47,035 nucleotides of DNA from G020354785 sp964461435. GTDB lineage: Bacteria; Bacteroidota; Bacteroidia; Bacteroidales; UBA10428. Shown piece after piece: positions 31,817 to 41,540 of the stretch. The stretch covers positions 1-47,035 of the forward strand of contig CAYWUI010000025.1 in assembly GCA_964461435.1 (NCBI GenBank). The letters run 5' to 3'. Positions within the stretch are counted from its first letter, which is position 1; each line of letters starts with the position of its first letter. The notes under the pieces were generated by a model that saw nothing but the letters and a program-made list of their open reading frames with translations, searched no databases and was not told the DNA's origin. A program made the position numbers and the translations under genes.

Positions 31817-32905
31817 ATGAACAACAATTTAATCCTGGATAAGCTCGAAGGAGTGAAGAAAAGATATGATGAGATTGCCGGACTAATCAGCGATCCCGGC
31901 ATAATGTCCGATATGAAACAATACATCAGGCTTAATAAAGAATATAAAGAGCTTGGACCGGTAATTAAAGCATACAAAGAATACAGGGATATCCTGAGTA
32001 ATATTCAAAGCGCCAAGAAAATACTGGCTGAGGATAAGGACGAGGAACTTAAAGAAATGGCTAAAACAGAACTCGATGAACTTAATAATAAAGTATTCGA
32101 CATTGAAGAAAAGTTAAAGTTACTGTTAATTCCCGCCGATCCTGAGGATAATAAAAATGCAATACTCGAAATAAGAGCAGGCACCGGGGGAGATGAAGCG
32201 AGCATTTTTGCAGGGGACCTGCAAAGGATGTATGCCAAATTTTGCGAACAAAAGAGATGGAGACTTGAAATATCCAACTTTACCGAAGGTACGGCAGGTG
32301 GATTTAAGGAAATTATTATGAACGTTAAAGGTGAAGGGGTTTACGGAATACTGAAATACGAATCGGGTGTCCATCGGGTGCAGCGTATACCGCAGACTGA
32401 AACGCAGGGAAGGGTCCATACTTCGGCAGCAACTGTCGCCGTGCTGCCGGAAGCAGATGAGGTTGATGTAGTTGTTAAACAGGAGGATGTGCGCATCGAC
32501 AGGTTCTGTTCTTCAGGTCCGGGCGGACAGTCAGTGAACACCACGTACTCGGCAATCAGGCTGACACACATACCTACCGGCATTGTTGTTACCTGCCAGG
32601 ACCAGAAATCACAGGTCAAAAATCTTGAAAAGGCAATGAACGAGCTAAGAACCAGACTTTATGATATTGAATATCAGAAATACCTTGATAAAATTTCTTC
32701 AAAAAGAAAAACAATGGTTTCAACCGGCGACCGTTCGGCAAAAATAAGAACGTACAATTATCCCCAGGGAAGAGTTACGGATCACCGTATAAACCTTACT
32801 TTGTATAACTTACCCTCTGTTTTGAACGGTAATATTCAGGAAATAATTAGTAAATTGCAAATGGCTGAAAATGCAGAACGCCTTAAAGAAAGTGAACTTA
32901 ATTAG
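31817..32905 (+). CDS. prfA: Peptide chain release factor 1
   Basis: Recognises UAA and UAG stop codons and triggers peptide release. The 362-residue protein shows the catalytic GGQ in SSGPGGQSVNTTYSAIRLTH, partial, and the stop-codon-reading P-x-T tripeptide as PQT in RIPQTETQGRVHTSAATVAV, which marks RF1 rather than RF2 (SPF). The N-terminal coiled domain and HIPTGIVVTCQDQKSQ are as expected. It is the second gene of the purM unit. Confidence 0.97.
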   Translation: MNNNLILDKLEGVKKRYDEIAGLISDPGIMSDMKQYIRLNKEYKELGPVIKAYKEYRDILSNIQSAKKILAEDKDEELKEMAKTELDELNNKVFDIEEKLKLLLIPADPEDNKNAILEIRAGTGGDEASIFAGDLQRMYAKFCEQKRWRLEISNFTEGTAGGFKEIIMNVKGEGVYGILKYESGVHRVQRIPQTETQGRVHTSAATVAVLPEADEVDVVVKQEDVRIDRFCSSGPGGQSVNTTYSAIRLTHIPTGIVVTCQDQKSQVKNLEKAMNELRTRLYDIEYQKYLDKISSKRKTMVSTGDRSAKIRTYNYPQGRVTDHRINLTLYNLPSVLNGNIQEIISKLQMAENAERLKESELN

Positions 32906-32950
32906 CTATTTATCAATTATATTTTAATTTTATGAGCTGAAATATAGTTT

Positions 32951-33781
32951 ATGAACTGCGAACAATTATTCCTGAACATAAAAAATAAAAGAAGCTTTTT
33001 ATGTGTAGGTCTTGATACAGACCTGCAGAAAATACCTTCATTCCTTCTCAAGCACAGGAACCCCCAGTTTGAATTTAATAAACAGATAATAGAAGCAACG
33101 GCAGCTTTTGCTATAGCATATAAACCTAATATTGCCTTTTATGAAGGCAGCGGCGCAGAAGGCTGGACAAATCTTCAGCTGACAGTTTCCTATATCAGAA
33201 AATACTATCCTGAAATTTTTCTGATTGCCGATGCAAAAAGAGGTGATATTGAAAACACTTCACAAATGTATGCAAAAGCCTTTTTTAATAACCTCCCTTT
33301 TGATGCAATAACTGTCTCTCCTTATATGGGCAAGGATTCAGTATTACCTTTTCTTTCAAATAAGGATAAATGGATTGCTATTATTGCACTGACTTCAAAC
33401 CAGGGAGCAGAAGACTTCCAGCTGCTAAGAAGCGGCCATAATGAAAGAGTATTTGAAACCGTAATACGTAAATCCAGAGACTGGGGTACAATTAATAATA
33501 TCATGTATGTGGTCGGAGCCACACAAGCTTCTTTGCTTGTCAGGATCAGAGAAATAATTCCGGACCATTTTATACTTGTCCCCGGAATAGGTGCCCAGGA
33601 AGGTGACCTGAACGAAGTAGTCAAATACGGGAAAAACAGGATGCTGGGATTAATAGTAAATTCTTCAAGATCAATAATATACGCCGATAATTCAAAGCTT
33701 TTCGCGGAGAAAGCGGGTCTGAAAGCAAAAGAAGTTCAACATCAGATGTTTAACCTGCTCAAAGCAAATAATTTCATTTAA
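32951..33781 (+). CDS. pyrF: Orotidine-5'-phosphate decarboxylase
   Basis: Makes UMP from OMP, the last step of pyrimidine synthesis. The 276-residue length and FLCVGLDTDLQKIPSFL start mark the longer type 2 (mycobacterial/eubacterial) class. The catalytic K and D residues lie in LIADAKRGDIENTSQMYAKA. KPNIAFYEGSGAEG and LVPGIGAQEGDL complete the phosphate-binding barrel. It follows prfA by 45 bases. Confidence 0.96.
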   Translation: MNCEQLFLNIKNKRSFLCVGLDTDLQKIPSFLLKHRNPQFEFNKQIIEATAAFAIAYKPNIAFYEGSGAEGWTNLQLTVSYIRKYYPEIFLIADAKRGDIENTSQMYAKAFFNNLPFDAITVSPYMGKDSVLPFLSNKDKWIAIIALTSNQGAEDFQLLRSGHNERVFETVIRKSRDWGTINNIMYVVGATQASLLVRIREIIPDHFILVPGIGAQEGDLNEVVKYGKNRMLGLIVNSSRSIIYADNSKLFAEKAGLKAKEVQHQMFNLLKANNFI

Positions 33782-33859
33782 TCCGAAATCCCGGATACAA
33801 CTTTATAATTGATCAGCTTTTTTATATTTTTAATATTTTCAAATATAAGTTATCGGAAA

Positions 33860-35134
33860 ATGACTGAGGAATTCCTGCATTATATATGGAAATATTCATT
33901 ATTTGAAAAAGATAATCTTTATGCAGATACCGGCGACAAAATTGAAATACTTACCCCGGGCGAGCACAATACAAATGCAGGTCCTGATTTTTTTAATTCG
34001 ACAATAAGGATAGACAATATTAGATGGGCAGGAAATGTGGAGATTCATATCAACTCCTCTGACTGGATAAAACATAATCATAGAAATGACAAATCATATG
34101 ATAATGTTATTCTTCATGCCGTATTGAACAATGATCGGATGGTAAAACGTACCAACGGGGAACCCATTCCCACTGTTGAGCTAAGGTTCAACAGATCTGT
34201 ATATAATGTATATTCAAAACTTATATCCAGTGAACTATGGATCCCATGCCAGAATGAGATCGGCAAAATAGATGAATTCACTTTGAACTGCTGGTTGAAC
34301 GTTTTATCAATAGAGAGACTTGAAACGAAAACACGCGCAGTTTATTCTACACTTGAAATGACAAGAAATGACTGGGAAGAAACATTTTATATTCATCTTG
34401 CAAGAAACTTCGGCCTTAATGTGAATTCCCTGCCTTTTGAAATGCTTGCCAAGTCTTTGCCTGTCAAATACCTGCTAAAGCATAAAAACAGTCTCACCCA
34501 GATTGAAGCACTTTTATTCGGACAAGCCGGATTTTTAAATGATAATTTTAATGATGATGACTATTACCGGAAATTAAAAAACGAATATAAATTCCTGCAC
34601 AGGAAGTTCCAGCTTAATCCTCTCGACCATAACATGTGGAGGTTTTTAAGACTGCGCCCGAGAAATTTCCCTACCATCAGGATAGCACAATTTGCCGCCC
34701 TTATTTATAATTCAACCGGATTATTTTCAAAAATTATAGGGTGCGAATCAATATCACAATTAAAACAATACTTTAACATAGAAACATCCGTGTATTGGAA
34801 TAATCATTACATATTCGGGAAGGAATCCGAAGAAAAAACAAAATATCTGGGAAAGTATGCATTTCAAATAATCGTTATTAATACCATAGTGCCTGTTTTA
34901 TTTGCCTATGGCAAGTATAACGGTAAAGAAAATTTAAAAGAAAGAGCGCTGAATTTTTTAACAGAAATCCCAGCTGAAAACAATAGTATTATCAGAAAAT
35001 GGGCTAAATTGGGAGTAATTTCAAAAAGTGCATTTTATTCGCAGGCATTATTACAACTAAAGAACAAGTATTGCTGTTTTAAAGAATGCTTAAAATGCAA
35101 GATCGGCAGTAAAATAATTTCAACTGCAGAATAA
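33860..35134 (+). CDS. DUF2851 family protein
   Basis: A 424-residue protein from ATG 33860 (MTEEFLHYIWKYSLF), the usual beginning of DUF2851; the open frame to 33809 has only a TTG and is not used. Conserved stretches are EILTPGEHNTNAGPDFFNST, then WAGNVEIHINSSDWIKHNH, then DNVILHAVL, and RLRPRNFPTIRIAQFAALI. The DFFNST, VEIH and WIKH motifs resemble a nuclease-like active site, but the function is unknown. The C-terminus ends with a cysteine cluster (CCFKECLKCKIG) that may bind metal. The next gene starts at the base after its stop codon. Confidence 0.88.
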   Translation: MTEEFLHYIWKYSLFEKDNLYADTGDKIEILTPGEHNTNAGPDFFNSTIRIDNIRWAGNVEIHINSSDWIKHNHRNDKSYDNVILHAVLNNDRMVKRTNGEPIPTVELRFNRSVYNVYSKLISSELWIPCQNEIGKIDEFTLNCWLNVLSIERLETKTRAVYSTLEMTRNDWEETFYIHLARNFGLNVNSLPFEMLAKSLPVKYLLKHKNSLTQIEALLFGQAGFLNDNFNDDDYYRKLKNEYKFLHRKFQLNPLDHNMWRFLRLRPRNFPTIRIAQFAALIYNSTGLFSKIIGCESISQLKQYFNIETSVYWNNHYIFGKESEEKTKYLGKYAFQIIVINTIVPVLFAYGKYNGKENLKERALNFLTEIPAENNSIIRKWAKLGVISKSAFYSQALLQLKNKYCCFKECLKCKIGSKIISTAE

Positions 35135-36157
35135 ATGAAAAGGGAAAGTATAAAAAGTGCATATATCGCCGCTACATTGCTGTTAAGTGCAATTTCTATG
35201 GGTGTTATCGGCTATATTACAATAGAAGGATGGTCCTTTTCAAAGTCATTCTATATGACAATAATCACTATCGCTACCGTAGGATTCAGGGAAGTTGAAC
35301 CGCTATCGGTAGCAGGAATGTACTTTACAACCTTTCTTATTATTTCCAGTTTTGGTATATTTGCCTATGCCGTTACTACATTTATCAGGTACGTTATTGA
35401 CGGAACATTCCGGCATATATTTAAAGATACAAGGGTGAAAAGAAAAATAAAAAGACTAAAAGACCACGTGATAGTTTGCGGATTCGGGAGAAATGGCAAA
35501 CAGGTTGTCCGTGAACTAATGGAACACCAGGCGCCGTTAATAATCATTGAAAATAATGAACAGACCATGGAAGTTATTCTCGATGACCCGAATCTGTTAT
35601 ATGTTCATGGCGACGCCACAAAAGATGAAGTGCTCCAGATGTGCCGGATTAATGAGGCCAAAGCCCTGATAACAACCCTGCCTGTGGATGCAGATAATTT
35701 ACTGGTTGTACTTACCGCGCGAGAAATGAATCCTTCCCTTACTATAATTAGCCGTGCCTCCGACGAACATTCCGATTCCAAGCTCAGAAGAGCAGGCGCA
35801 AATAATATTATTATGCCCGACAAAATAGGTGGCACACGAATGGCAAAATTGGTTACCCAGCCCGACATTGTCGAGTTCCTGGATTTTATTATGTTGCAGA
35901 GCTCCGAAAATATGGCCCTTGAAGAAATATCCTGTAAAAATATAGCTTCCTGTTTTGATGGGAAAACTATCAGGGAACTGGATGTAAGAAACGAGTCAGG
36001 TGCCAATATTATCGGGCTACGTAGGGAAGACCGCTCATATATTATTAATCCTATTCCGGAAATAGTACTTACCTCAAATGATAAAATATTTGTCCTGGGC
36101 ACAAAAAACCAGATAACAAAACTAAAAGATCTGTTATATAAGGGTGTTGTTGCCTAA
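35135..36157 (+). CDS. Two-helix potassium channel with RCK/TrkA domains
   Basis: A 340-residue inner-membrane protein of the MthK/Kch type: helix 1 at ~9-30, pore loop at ~38-57, helix 2 at ~60-83, then a TrkA-N Rossmann domain (HVIVCGFGRNGKQVVREL; HGDATKDEVLQM) and a TrkA-C domain (~250-335). The filter reads TIATVGFREVEP instead of TVGYGD, with arginine in place of the last glycine. NAD(H) or another nucleotide probably gates it. ATG follows directly on the DUF2851 stop codon, so translation is likely coupled. Confidence 0.92.
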   Translation: MKRESIKSAYIAATLLLSAISMGVIGYITIEGWSFSKSFYMTIITIATVGFREVEPLSVAGMYFTTFLIISSFGIFAYAVTTFIRYVIDGTFRHIFKDTRVKRKIKRLKDHVIVCGFGRNGKQVVRELMEHQAPLIIIENNEQTMEVILDDPNLLYVHGDATKDEVLQMCRINEAKALITTLPVDADNLLVVLTAREMNPSLTIISRASDEHSDSKLRRAGANNIIMPDKIGGTRMAKLVTQPDIVEFLDFIMLQSSENMALEEISCKNIASCFDGKTIRELDVRNESGANIIGLRREDRSYIINPIPEIVLTSNDKIFVLGTKNQITKLKDLLYKGVVA

Positions 36158-36177
36158 TTAACTTTTTTACCAAACAT

Positions 36178-36208
36178 ATTGATTTATAAAAAAAAATCAA
36201 TACTTTTG
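36178..36208 (+). promoter_or_regulatory. Promoter of rpsO
   Basis: ATTG (36178-36181), a 19-base spacer and TACTTTTG (36201-36208) match the Bacteroidota promoter with one mismatch in the -33 box. The start codon lies 35 bases further on. Confidence 0.65.
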
Positions 36209-36243
36209 CATTTCTGATTTTTGAGCTATTTAAAGTTATTAGA

Positions 36244-36513
36244 ATGTATTTAACAACTGAAAAGAAAAGAAACCTTTTTAAAAAATATGGAAAATCCGAA
36301 ACCGATACCGGCTCCCCTGAGAGTCAGATAGCCTTATTTACTCACCGTATTGAACATCTTACAAATCACCTTAAAAAGAACGATAAAGACTTCAGTACAC
36401 AGCGGGCATTATTAAAGCTTGTCGGAAAGCGCAGAAGGTTACTCGATTATCTGAAGAATATAGATATCGCAAGGTACCGGGAAATTCTAAAAGTATTGAA
36501 TCTTCGTAAATAA
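36244..36513 (+). CDS. rpsO: 30S ribosomal protein S15
   Basis: Binds 16S rRNA helices in the platform of the small subunit. The 89-residue length and the motifs TDTGSPESQIALFTHRIEHL, partial, HLKKNDKDFSTQRALLKLVG, partial, and RRRLLDYLKN are diagnostic. It has its own promoter and an intrinsic terminator and precedes pnp, the usual order; S15 often regulates its own mRNA, but I did not identify the leader structure. Confidence 0.98.
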   Translation: MYLTTEKKRNLFKKYGKSETDTGSPESQIALFTHRIEHLTNHLKKNDKDFSTQRALLKLVGKRRRLLDYLKNIDIARYREILKVLNLRK

Positions 36514-36541
36514 AAAGGCAATTCGCGAGTTGCCTTTTTTC
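36512..36541 (+). terminator. Intrinsic terminator after rpsO
   Basis: AAAAAGGCAA (36512-36521), an eight-base loop and TTGCCTTTTT (36530-36539) form a perfect stem ending in a T-run. It overlaps the rpsO stop codon by two bases, so termination is immediate. Confidence 0.85.
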
Positions 36542-36542
36542 A

Positions 36543-36574
36543 TTTACAAAAGAAAGGATACTTTAGTATATTTG
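36543..36574 (+). promoter_or_regulatory. Promoter of pnp
   Basis: TTTA (36543-36546), a 20-base spacer and TATATTTG (36567-36574) fit the Bacteroidota promoter with one mismatch in the -33 box, 20 bases before ATG 36595. Confidence 0.6.
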
Positions 36575-36594
36575 CATTTAAATTAAATAAAAAT

Positions 36595-38721
36595 ATGAAT
36601 AAATCATTTGAAAAAAAGATAGACCTTGGAGATGGAAGATCTATAACAATAGAGACGGGAAAGGTAGCCCGGCAAGCCGATGGAGCCGTTATGCTGAGAA
36701 CAGGAAACACTATGCTCCTGGCATCGGTTGTTTCTGCAAAAGAAATAAAAGAATATGCCGATTTTATGCCCCTTCAGGTAGAATACAGGGAAAAATTTGC
36801 TGCTATAGGCAGGTTCCCCGGTGGCTTTCTTAAAAGAGAATCAAGACCGAGCGACTATGAAATATTAATTGCGCGCCTCGTGGATCGTGCGCTGCGCCCT
36901 CTTTTCCCGGATGATTATCATTCGGAAACCTTTGTAAATATATATCTTCTCTCGGCAGAAAAAGAAACCATGCCTGATGCACTGGCCGGACTGGCAGCTT
37001 CGGCAGCCCTCACAGTATCGGATATCCCGTTTAGCGGGCCCATTTCAGAAGTGAGAGTCGCAAGGATTGATGGAAAACTTAAGATCAATCCGACTTTTAC
37101 CGAGACAAAAACAGCAGATATTGATATTATCGTTGGTGCTACACTGGATAATATTATTATGGTTGAGGGAGAGATGAACGAGGTTTCGGAAGCTGAAATG
37201 CTGGAAGCTATTAAATTCGCTCATGAAGAGATTAAAAAGCACTGCAAAGCACAGATGGAGTTTGCTAAAGAAGTAAAAAGTACAAAAAAAAGAGAATATC
37301 CCCATGATAAGAATGACGAAGAGCTTTGGAAAAGGGTATGGGAACAGGCATATGATAAGGTATACAAAATAGCAAAAAATACACCTGTCAAACGCGATCG
37401 TCATAATGCATATGATAATCTTATCAAGGAATTAATTGATACATACGGCGACGAAGATGAAGCGAGGGAATTTATTATTAAAACATGTTTCGAGGAGGTT
37501 GAAAAAGAAGCAGTAAGAACGTTGATATTAAAAGATAATGTCAGGGTTGACGGCAGGAATATGGATGAAATAAGACCTATCTGGGGTGAAGTGGATTACC
37601 TGCCTGCTGCACATGGGTCATCGATATTTACAAGAGGTGAGACCCAGTCAATTGCTACGGTTACACTTGGAACAAAGCTGGATGAAAAAGTTATTGATGA
37701 AGTATTAATTCAGGGTTCTGATAAATTTGTGCTGCACTATAATTTTCCCCCTTTCTCAACCGGCGAAGCGAGACCATCCCGGGGTTTGAGCAGAAGGGAA
37801 ATAGGGCACGGTAACCTCGCACATCGCGCCCTGAAAAGGATGATCCCAGAAGATAATCCTTATGCTATACGTGTTGTCTCAGATATACTTGAATCAAACG
37901 GCTCCTCCTCAATGGCCACAGTATGTGCAGGCACACTTGCCCTCATGGATGCCGGGGTCAAAATAAAGAAGCCCGTATCAGGAATAGCTATGGGACTCAT
38001 TACCGAAAATAAATCAGGCAAATATGTAATTTTATCGGATATCCTGGGCGATGAAGATCACCTGGGGGACATGGATTTTAAGGTGACAGGCACAAAAGAC
38101 GGTATTACAGCAACACAGATGGATATAAAAGTAGAGGGCCTTTCATACGATATATTGAGTGAGGCACTTGAACAAGCCAAAACCGGACGGCTGAAAATCC
38201 TGGAGAAACTGGTTGAAATTATACCTGAACCCAGGGAAGATTATAAACCCCATGTGCCAAGAATTGTGCAGTTGACTATTCCCAAAGATATGATCGGTGC
38301 CCTGATTGGCACAGGAGGTAAAATTATTCAAAAAATACAGGAGGATACGGATTCTACAATATTAATAGAAGAAGTTGACCGTGTCGGCATCGTTGATGTC
38401 TATGCCGTGGACAAGAAATCAATTGACGCTGCAGTCAAAAGAATAAAAGAAATTGTCGAACTCCCTGAAGTAGGAAAAATTTATAAAGGACTGGTAAAAT
38501 CAATTACGGGTTTCGGAGCTTTTGTCGAATTTATGCCCGGGAAAGAAGGACTGCTACACATCTCTGAAATTGAATGGAGAAGAATAAATACTGTGGATGA
38601 AGTTTTGAAAGCCGGACAGGAAGTCGAAGTGAAACTTATTGATATAGATCAGAAAAACGGTTACTTCAGGCTGTCAAGAAAAGTATTGCTACCCAGGCCC
38701 GAAGGAAAGGGCAGAAAGTAA
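36595..38721 (+). CDS. pnp: Polyribonucleotide nucleotidyltransferase (PNPase)
   Basis: A 3'-5' phosphorolytic exoribonuclease of RNA decay. The 708-residue protein has two RNase PH-like cores (N-terminal with FKRESRPSDYEILIARLVDR, partial and lacking a first K as shown in the gene; C-terminal with HYNFPPFSTGEARPSRG and GDEDHLGDMDFKVTG), a KH domain (IGALIGTGGKIIQKIQEDT) and an S1 domain (VGKIYKGLVKSITGFGAFVEF, partial). All domains are intact, and the order is standard. It follows the rpsO terminator with its own promoter. Confidence 0.98.
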   Translation: MNKSFEKKIDLGDGRSITIETGKVARQADGAVMLRTGNTMLLASVVSAKEIKEYADFMPLQVEYREKFAAIGRFPGGFLKRESRPSDYEILIARLVDRALRPLFPDDYHSETFVNIYLLSAEKETMPDALAGLAASAALTVSDIPFSGPISEVRVARIDGKLKINPTFTETKTADIDIIVGATLDNIIMVEGEMNEVSEAEMLEAIKFAHEEIKKHCKAQMEFAKEVKSTKKREYPHDKNDEELWKRVWEQAYDKVYKIAKNTPVKRDRHNAYDNLIKELIDTYGDEDEAREFIIKTCFEEVEKEAVRTLILKDNVRVDGRNMDEIRPIWGEVDYLPAAHGSSIFTRGETQSIATVTLGTKLDEKVIDEVLIQGSDKFVLHYNFPPFSTGEARPSRGLSRREIGHGNLAHRALKRMIPEDNPYAIRVVSDILESNGSSSMATVCAGTLALMDAGVKIKKPVSGIAMGLITENKSGKYVILSDILGDEDHLGDMDFKVTGTKDGITATQMDIKVEGLSYDILSEALEQAKTGRLKILEKLVEIIPEPREDYKPHVPRIVQLTIPKDMIGALIGTGGKIIQKIQEDTDSTILIEEVDRVGIVDVYAVDKKSIDAAVKRIKEIVELPEVGKIYKGLVKSITGFGAFVEFMPGKEGLLHISEIEWRRINTVDEVLKAGQEVEVKLIDIDQKNGYFRLSRKVLLPRPEGKGRK

Positions 38722-38725
38722 TATC

Positions 38726-39232
38726 TTATTTAAAGGAGATATCAAAAGTTGATTCAATATTGCTTTGATTCTCTGCCCTGTCAATAATGTAGAAATCAAA
38801 TTTTAACGTGTCATAATCCGAAATAAGTTCTTTATAATAACTGAATTTTACTTTTATCTCTCCTTTCAGGGTCTTATTCTGGCCAACACGATCCATTTTA
38901 TCGTCATGCTTAATCCAGAAAGCCAGAGTATCCAGTTCATCGTTTCTTTTATAATCACCTTCAAACTTCTCATAGGGAATTATAAAAACATTTTTGGGAT
39001 CAATTGAATCATAGGGATCATCATAAAGGCCAATATCACCGTCACCATCAATAAATGTGAATAACAATTCACAGGCTTTTACTTCTATTGGCTCACCGCC
39101 AATAGTATCATAGCTGTCGGCTACCGTAAAATCCTTAAATCCTATTGACGGTACAGGATCAGCAGGTTCAATTTTTTCACAGGCAACAGCTATAAAACAG
39201 CTGATCGTAACAAGTACAGCATTCCTTAACAT
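38726..39232 (-). CDS. Lipoprotein of unknown function
   Basis: A 168-residue protein with a lipoprotein signal (LVTISCFIAVACEK, lipobox Cys at about residue 18). The mature part has an acidic motif FTFIDGDGDIGLYDDPYD that could bind calcium, and ends in beta strands (KFSYYKELISDYDTLKFDFY). Similar short DGDGD lipoproteins are common in Bacteroidota with no known role. It lies 35 bases after der on the same strand and ends 4 bases from the convergent pnp stop. Confidence 0.75.
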   Translation of the reverse strand: MLRNAVLVTISCFIAVACEKIEPADPVPSIGFKDFTVADSYDTIGGEPIEVKACELLFTFIDGDGDIGLYDDPYDSIDPKNVFIIPYEKFEGDYKRNDELDTLAFWIKHDDKMDRVGQNKTLKGEIKVKFSYYKELISDYDTLKFDFYIIDRAENQSNIESTFDISFK

Positions 39233-39267
39233 AATTAATCCCGTTATATCATTTTATAAAAGCTAAG

Positions 39268-40572
39268 TTACTTCTTTCTGAAGAAAATCCGGACAGGTAC
39301 ACCGGTAAAATTAAAATATTCCCTCAACTTATTCTCCAGATACCTCTTATATGGCTCTTTAACATACTGGGGCAGATTGCAAAAAAAAGCAAATGAGGGA
39401 GTCTTTGTCGGCAGCTGTGTTACATATTTAATTTTTACAAACTTCCCTTTTACCGATGGCGGCGGATAATTTTTCACTATTTCAGGAAGCAACTTGTTTA
39501 ACTTTGATGTCGGTATCCGCTGTTTCCTGTTCTCATATACTTCGGCTGCCGTTTCAAGTACTTTATGTACCCTCTGTTTGGTTATTGCCGAAGTGAAAAT
39601 TACAGGCACATCCTTAAACGGGGCGAACTTTTCTTTTATCCTTTCCGTAAAGTTCCTTGCAGTGTCAGTATTTTTTTCTGCAAGATCCCATTTATTTACA
39701 AGGATTACCACTCCCTTATTGTTTCTCTTAACGAGGTTAAAAATATTCACATCCTGGGATTCTATGCCGCGTGTCGCATCGAGCATTAACAAACATACAT
39801 CGGAGCTTTCAACCGTCCTTATTGAACGCATCACGGAATAGAACTCAACATCTTCGGCAACTTTCCCTTTTTTACGTAATCCGGCTGTATCAACAAGATA
39901 AAAATCGTGCTTATATTTTTTATACCTTGTATATATCGAATCTCTTGTTGTGCCTGAAATCGGAGTGACAATATTCCGCTCTTCCCCTATGAGGGTATTA
40001 ATAAGAGATGATTTCCCGACATTTGGCCTGCCGATTATAGCAAACCGGGGCAGCTCCAGTTCTTCTTCACTGCGCTTACCGGAAAATGAAGCAACCACAT
40101 CGTCAAGCAAATCACCTGTGCCGCTGCCGCTGACCGAAGAAACCATGTATAATTCTCCCAGTCCCAGTGAATAAAATGCATTTGCCTCATATTGCCTTTC
40201 CTGGTTATCTACCTTGTTCACAACCAGAAAAACTTTCTTATTGACTTTTCTTAACATAGCAGCAATAGCCTCATCCAAATCAGTAATATCTCCCGTAACA
40301 TCGACAATAAACAGGATTACGTCTGCTTCATCTATTGCCAGGTGAACCTGTTTCCTTATCTCTTCCTCAAATATATCGGTGCTGCTGCTGACATATCCGC
40401 CGGTATCTATTACCGAAAACTCTATCCCGTTCCAGACCGACTTGCCGTAGTTCCTGTCACGTGTTACGCCACTCGTCACATCAACAATAGCATCCCTGCT
40501 CTCCGTCAGCCTGTTAAACAGAGTCGATTTCCCAACATTGGGCCTTCCCACTATTGCCACGATATTTGCCAT
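39268..40572 (-). CDS. der: Ribosome-associated GTPase Der (EngA)
   Basis: Needed for 50S subunit assembly. The 434-residue product has two tandem GTPase domains, each with GRPNVGKS (starts at residues ~8 and ~180), DTGG/DTAG switch II motifs and NKVD/NKWD specificity motifs, followed by a KH-like C-terminal domain (LPTKTPSFAFFCNLP; YLENKLREYFNFTGVPVRIF, partial). It lies 57 bases after era on the same strand, which links two assembly GTPases. Confidence 0.98.
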   Translation of the reverse strand: MANIVAIVGRPNVGKSTLFNRLTESRDAIVDVTSGVTRDRNYGKSVWNGIEFSVIDTGGYVSSSTDIFEEEIRKQVHLAIDEADVILFIVDVTGDITDLDEAIAAMLRKVNKKVFLVVNKVDNQERQYEANAFYSLGLGELYMVSSVSGSGTGDLLDDVVASFSGKRSEEELELPRFAIIGRPNVGKSSLINTLIGEERNIVTPISGTTRDSIYTRYKKYKHDFYLVDTAGLRKKGKVAEDVEFYSVMRSIRTVESSDVCLLMLDATRGIESQDVNIFNLVKRNNKGVVILVNKWDLAEKNTDTARNFTERIKEKFAPFKDVPVIFTSAITKQRVHKVLETAAEVYENRKQRIPTSKLNKLLPEIVKNYPPPSVKGKFVKIKYVTQLPTKTPSFAFFCNLPQYVKEPYKRYLENKLREYFNFTGVPVRIFFRKK

Positions 40573-40629
40573 TGAAGAATATACTTATATTGCCATATTA
40601 TCTATAATTACATCATAAATCGTACATCT

Positions 40630-41514
40630 CTACCTGTACCCGAAACCCCTTAACTGCCCTTCCTTATTTCTCCAGTCCTTGCTTACTTTTACAAATAATT
40701 CCAGATATACTTTTTTAGACATGAATTTTTCAATATCCAGGCGTGCCTCCTTACCCACCTTTTTTAATGCCTCCCCCCTGTGTCCGATAACTATTCCTTT
40801 CTGACTGTCACGCAATACATATATTATTGCCCTTATTTTCACCAGCTTATCGCTCTCTTTAAAAGATTCTATTTCAACCTGGACAGAATAGGGAATTTCC
40901 TGGTGATAATTAAGTATTAGTTTTTCCCTTATTATTTCAGATACAAAAAATCTCTCGGGCCTGTCGGTCAATGTATCCTCAGGATAATAGGGAGGACCTT
41001 CGGGCAGCAATTCCAGTATTGTGTCAAAAATTTTATTAATGTTGAATTTTAATAATGCTGATGCGGGTATAATTTCAGCTTCGGGCAATATTTTTTGCCA
41101 TTCCGCTGCCAGCTGGTTCACTGCCTCCTGGGTAAGCAGATCGATTTTATTTATAATGAGAAGAACAGGTATATTCTTATTCCTGAACCTGCTCAGTAAG
41201 TCCTTATTTTCACCTGCTTTCTCCGCAACATCCGTAACATAAATAACAAGATCAGCATCAACAGTAGCCGATGACACTGATTTCATCATTAACTCATGCA
41301 ACTTATATTTTGGCTCCAGGATGCCGGGAGTATCTGAAAATACTATCTGAAAATTATCACCGCTGACTATTCCCATTATCCGGTGTCTGGTAGTCTGGGC
41401 CTTCGAGGTAATAATTGCCAGCTTCTCCCCTACAAGTTCATTCATAAGGGTTGATTTTCCGACATTCGGACTGCCAAGAATATTTACAAATCCCGATTTA
41501 TATGACATAAGCAT
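40630..41514 (-). CDS. era: GTPase Era
   Basis: Binds the 3' end of 16S rRNA and helps small-subunit maturation. The 294-residue protein has a GTPase domain (GSPNVGKSTLMNEL, then SKAQTTRHRIMGI as switch I, DTPG, NKID) and a C-terminal KH domain (VLRDSQKGIVIGHRGEALKKV, partial). Start may be ATG 41514 or, more like other Era proteins, ATG 41508 (MSYKSGFVNI). It is 26 bases after the DUF5686 gene. Confidence 0.97.
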   Translation of the reverse strand: MLMSYKSGFVNILGSPNVGKSTLMNELVGEKLAIITSKAQTTRHRIMGIVSGDNFQIVFSDTPGILEPKYKLHELMMKSVSSATVDADLVIYVTDVAEKAGENKDLLSRFRNKNIPVLLIINKIDLLTQEAVNQLAAEWQKILPEAEIIPASALLKFNINKIFDTILELLPEGPPYYPEDTLTDRPERFFVSEIIREKLILNYHQEIPYSVQVEIESFKESDKLVKIRAIIYVLRDSQKGIVIGHRGEALKKVGKEARLDIEKFMSKKVYLELFVKVSKDWRNKEGQLRGFGYR

Positions 41515-41540
41515 TTAAATCTGTTTAATATATGCCGGTT

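Noticed and set aside
33809..33859. Upstream TTG start of the DUF2851 gene
   Set aside because: The hydrophobic extension looks spurious; DUF2851 proteins start near MTEEFLHYIW.
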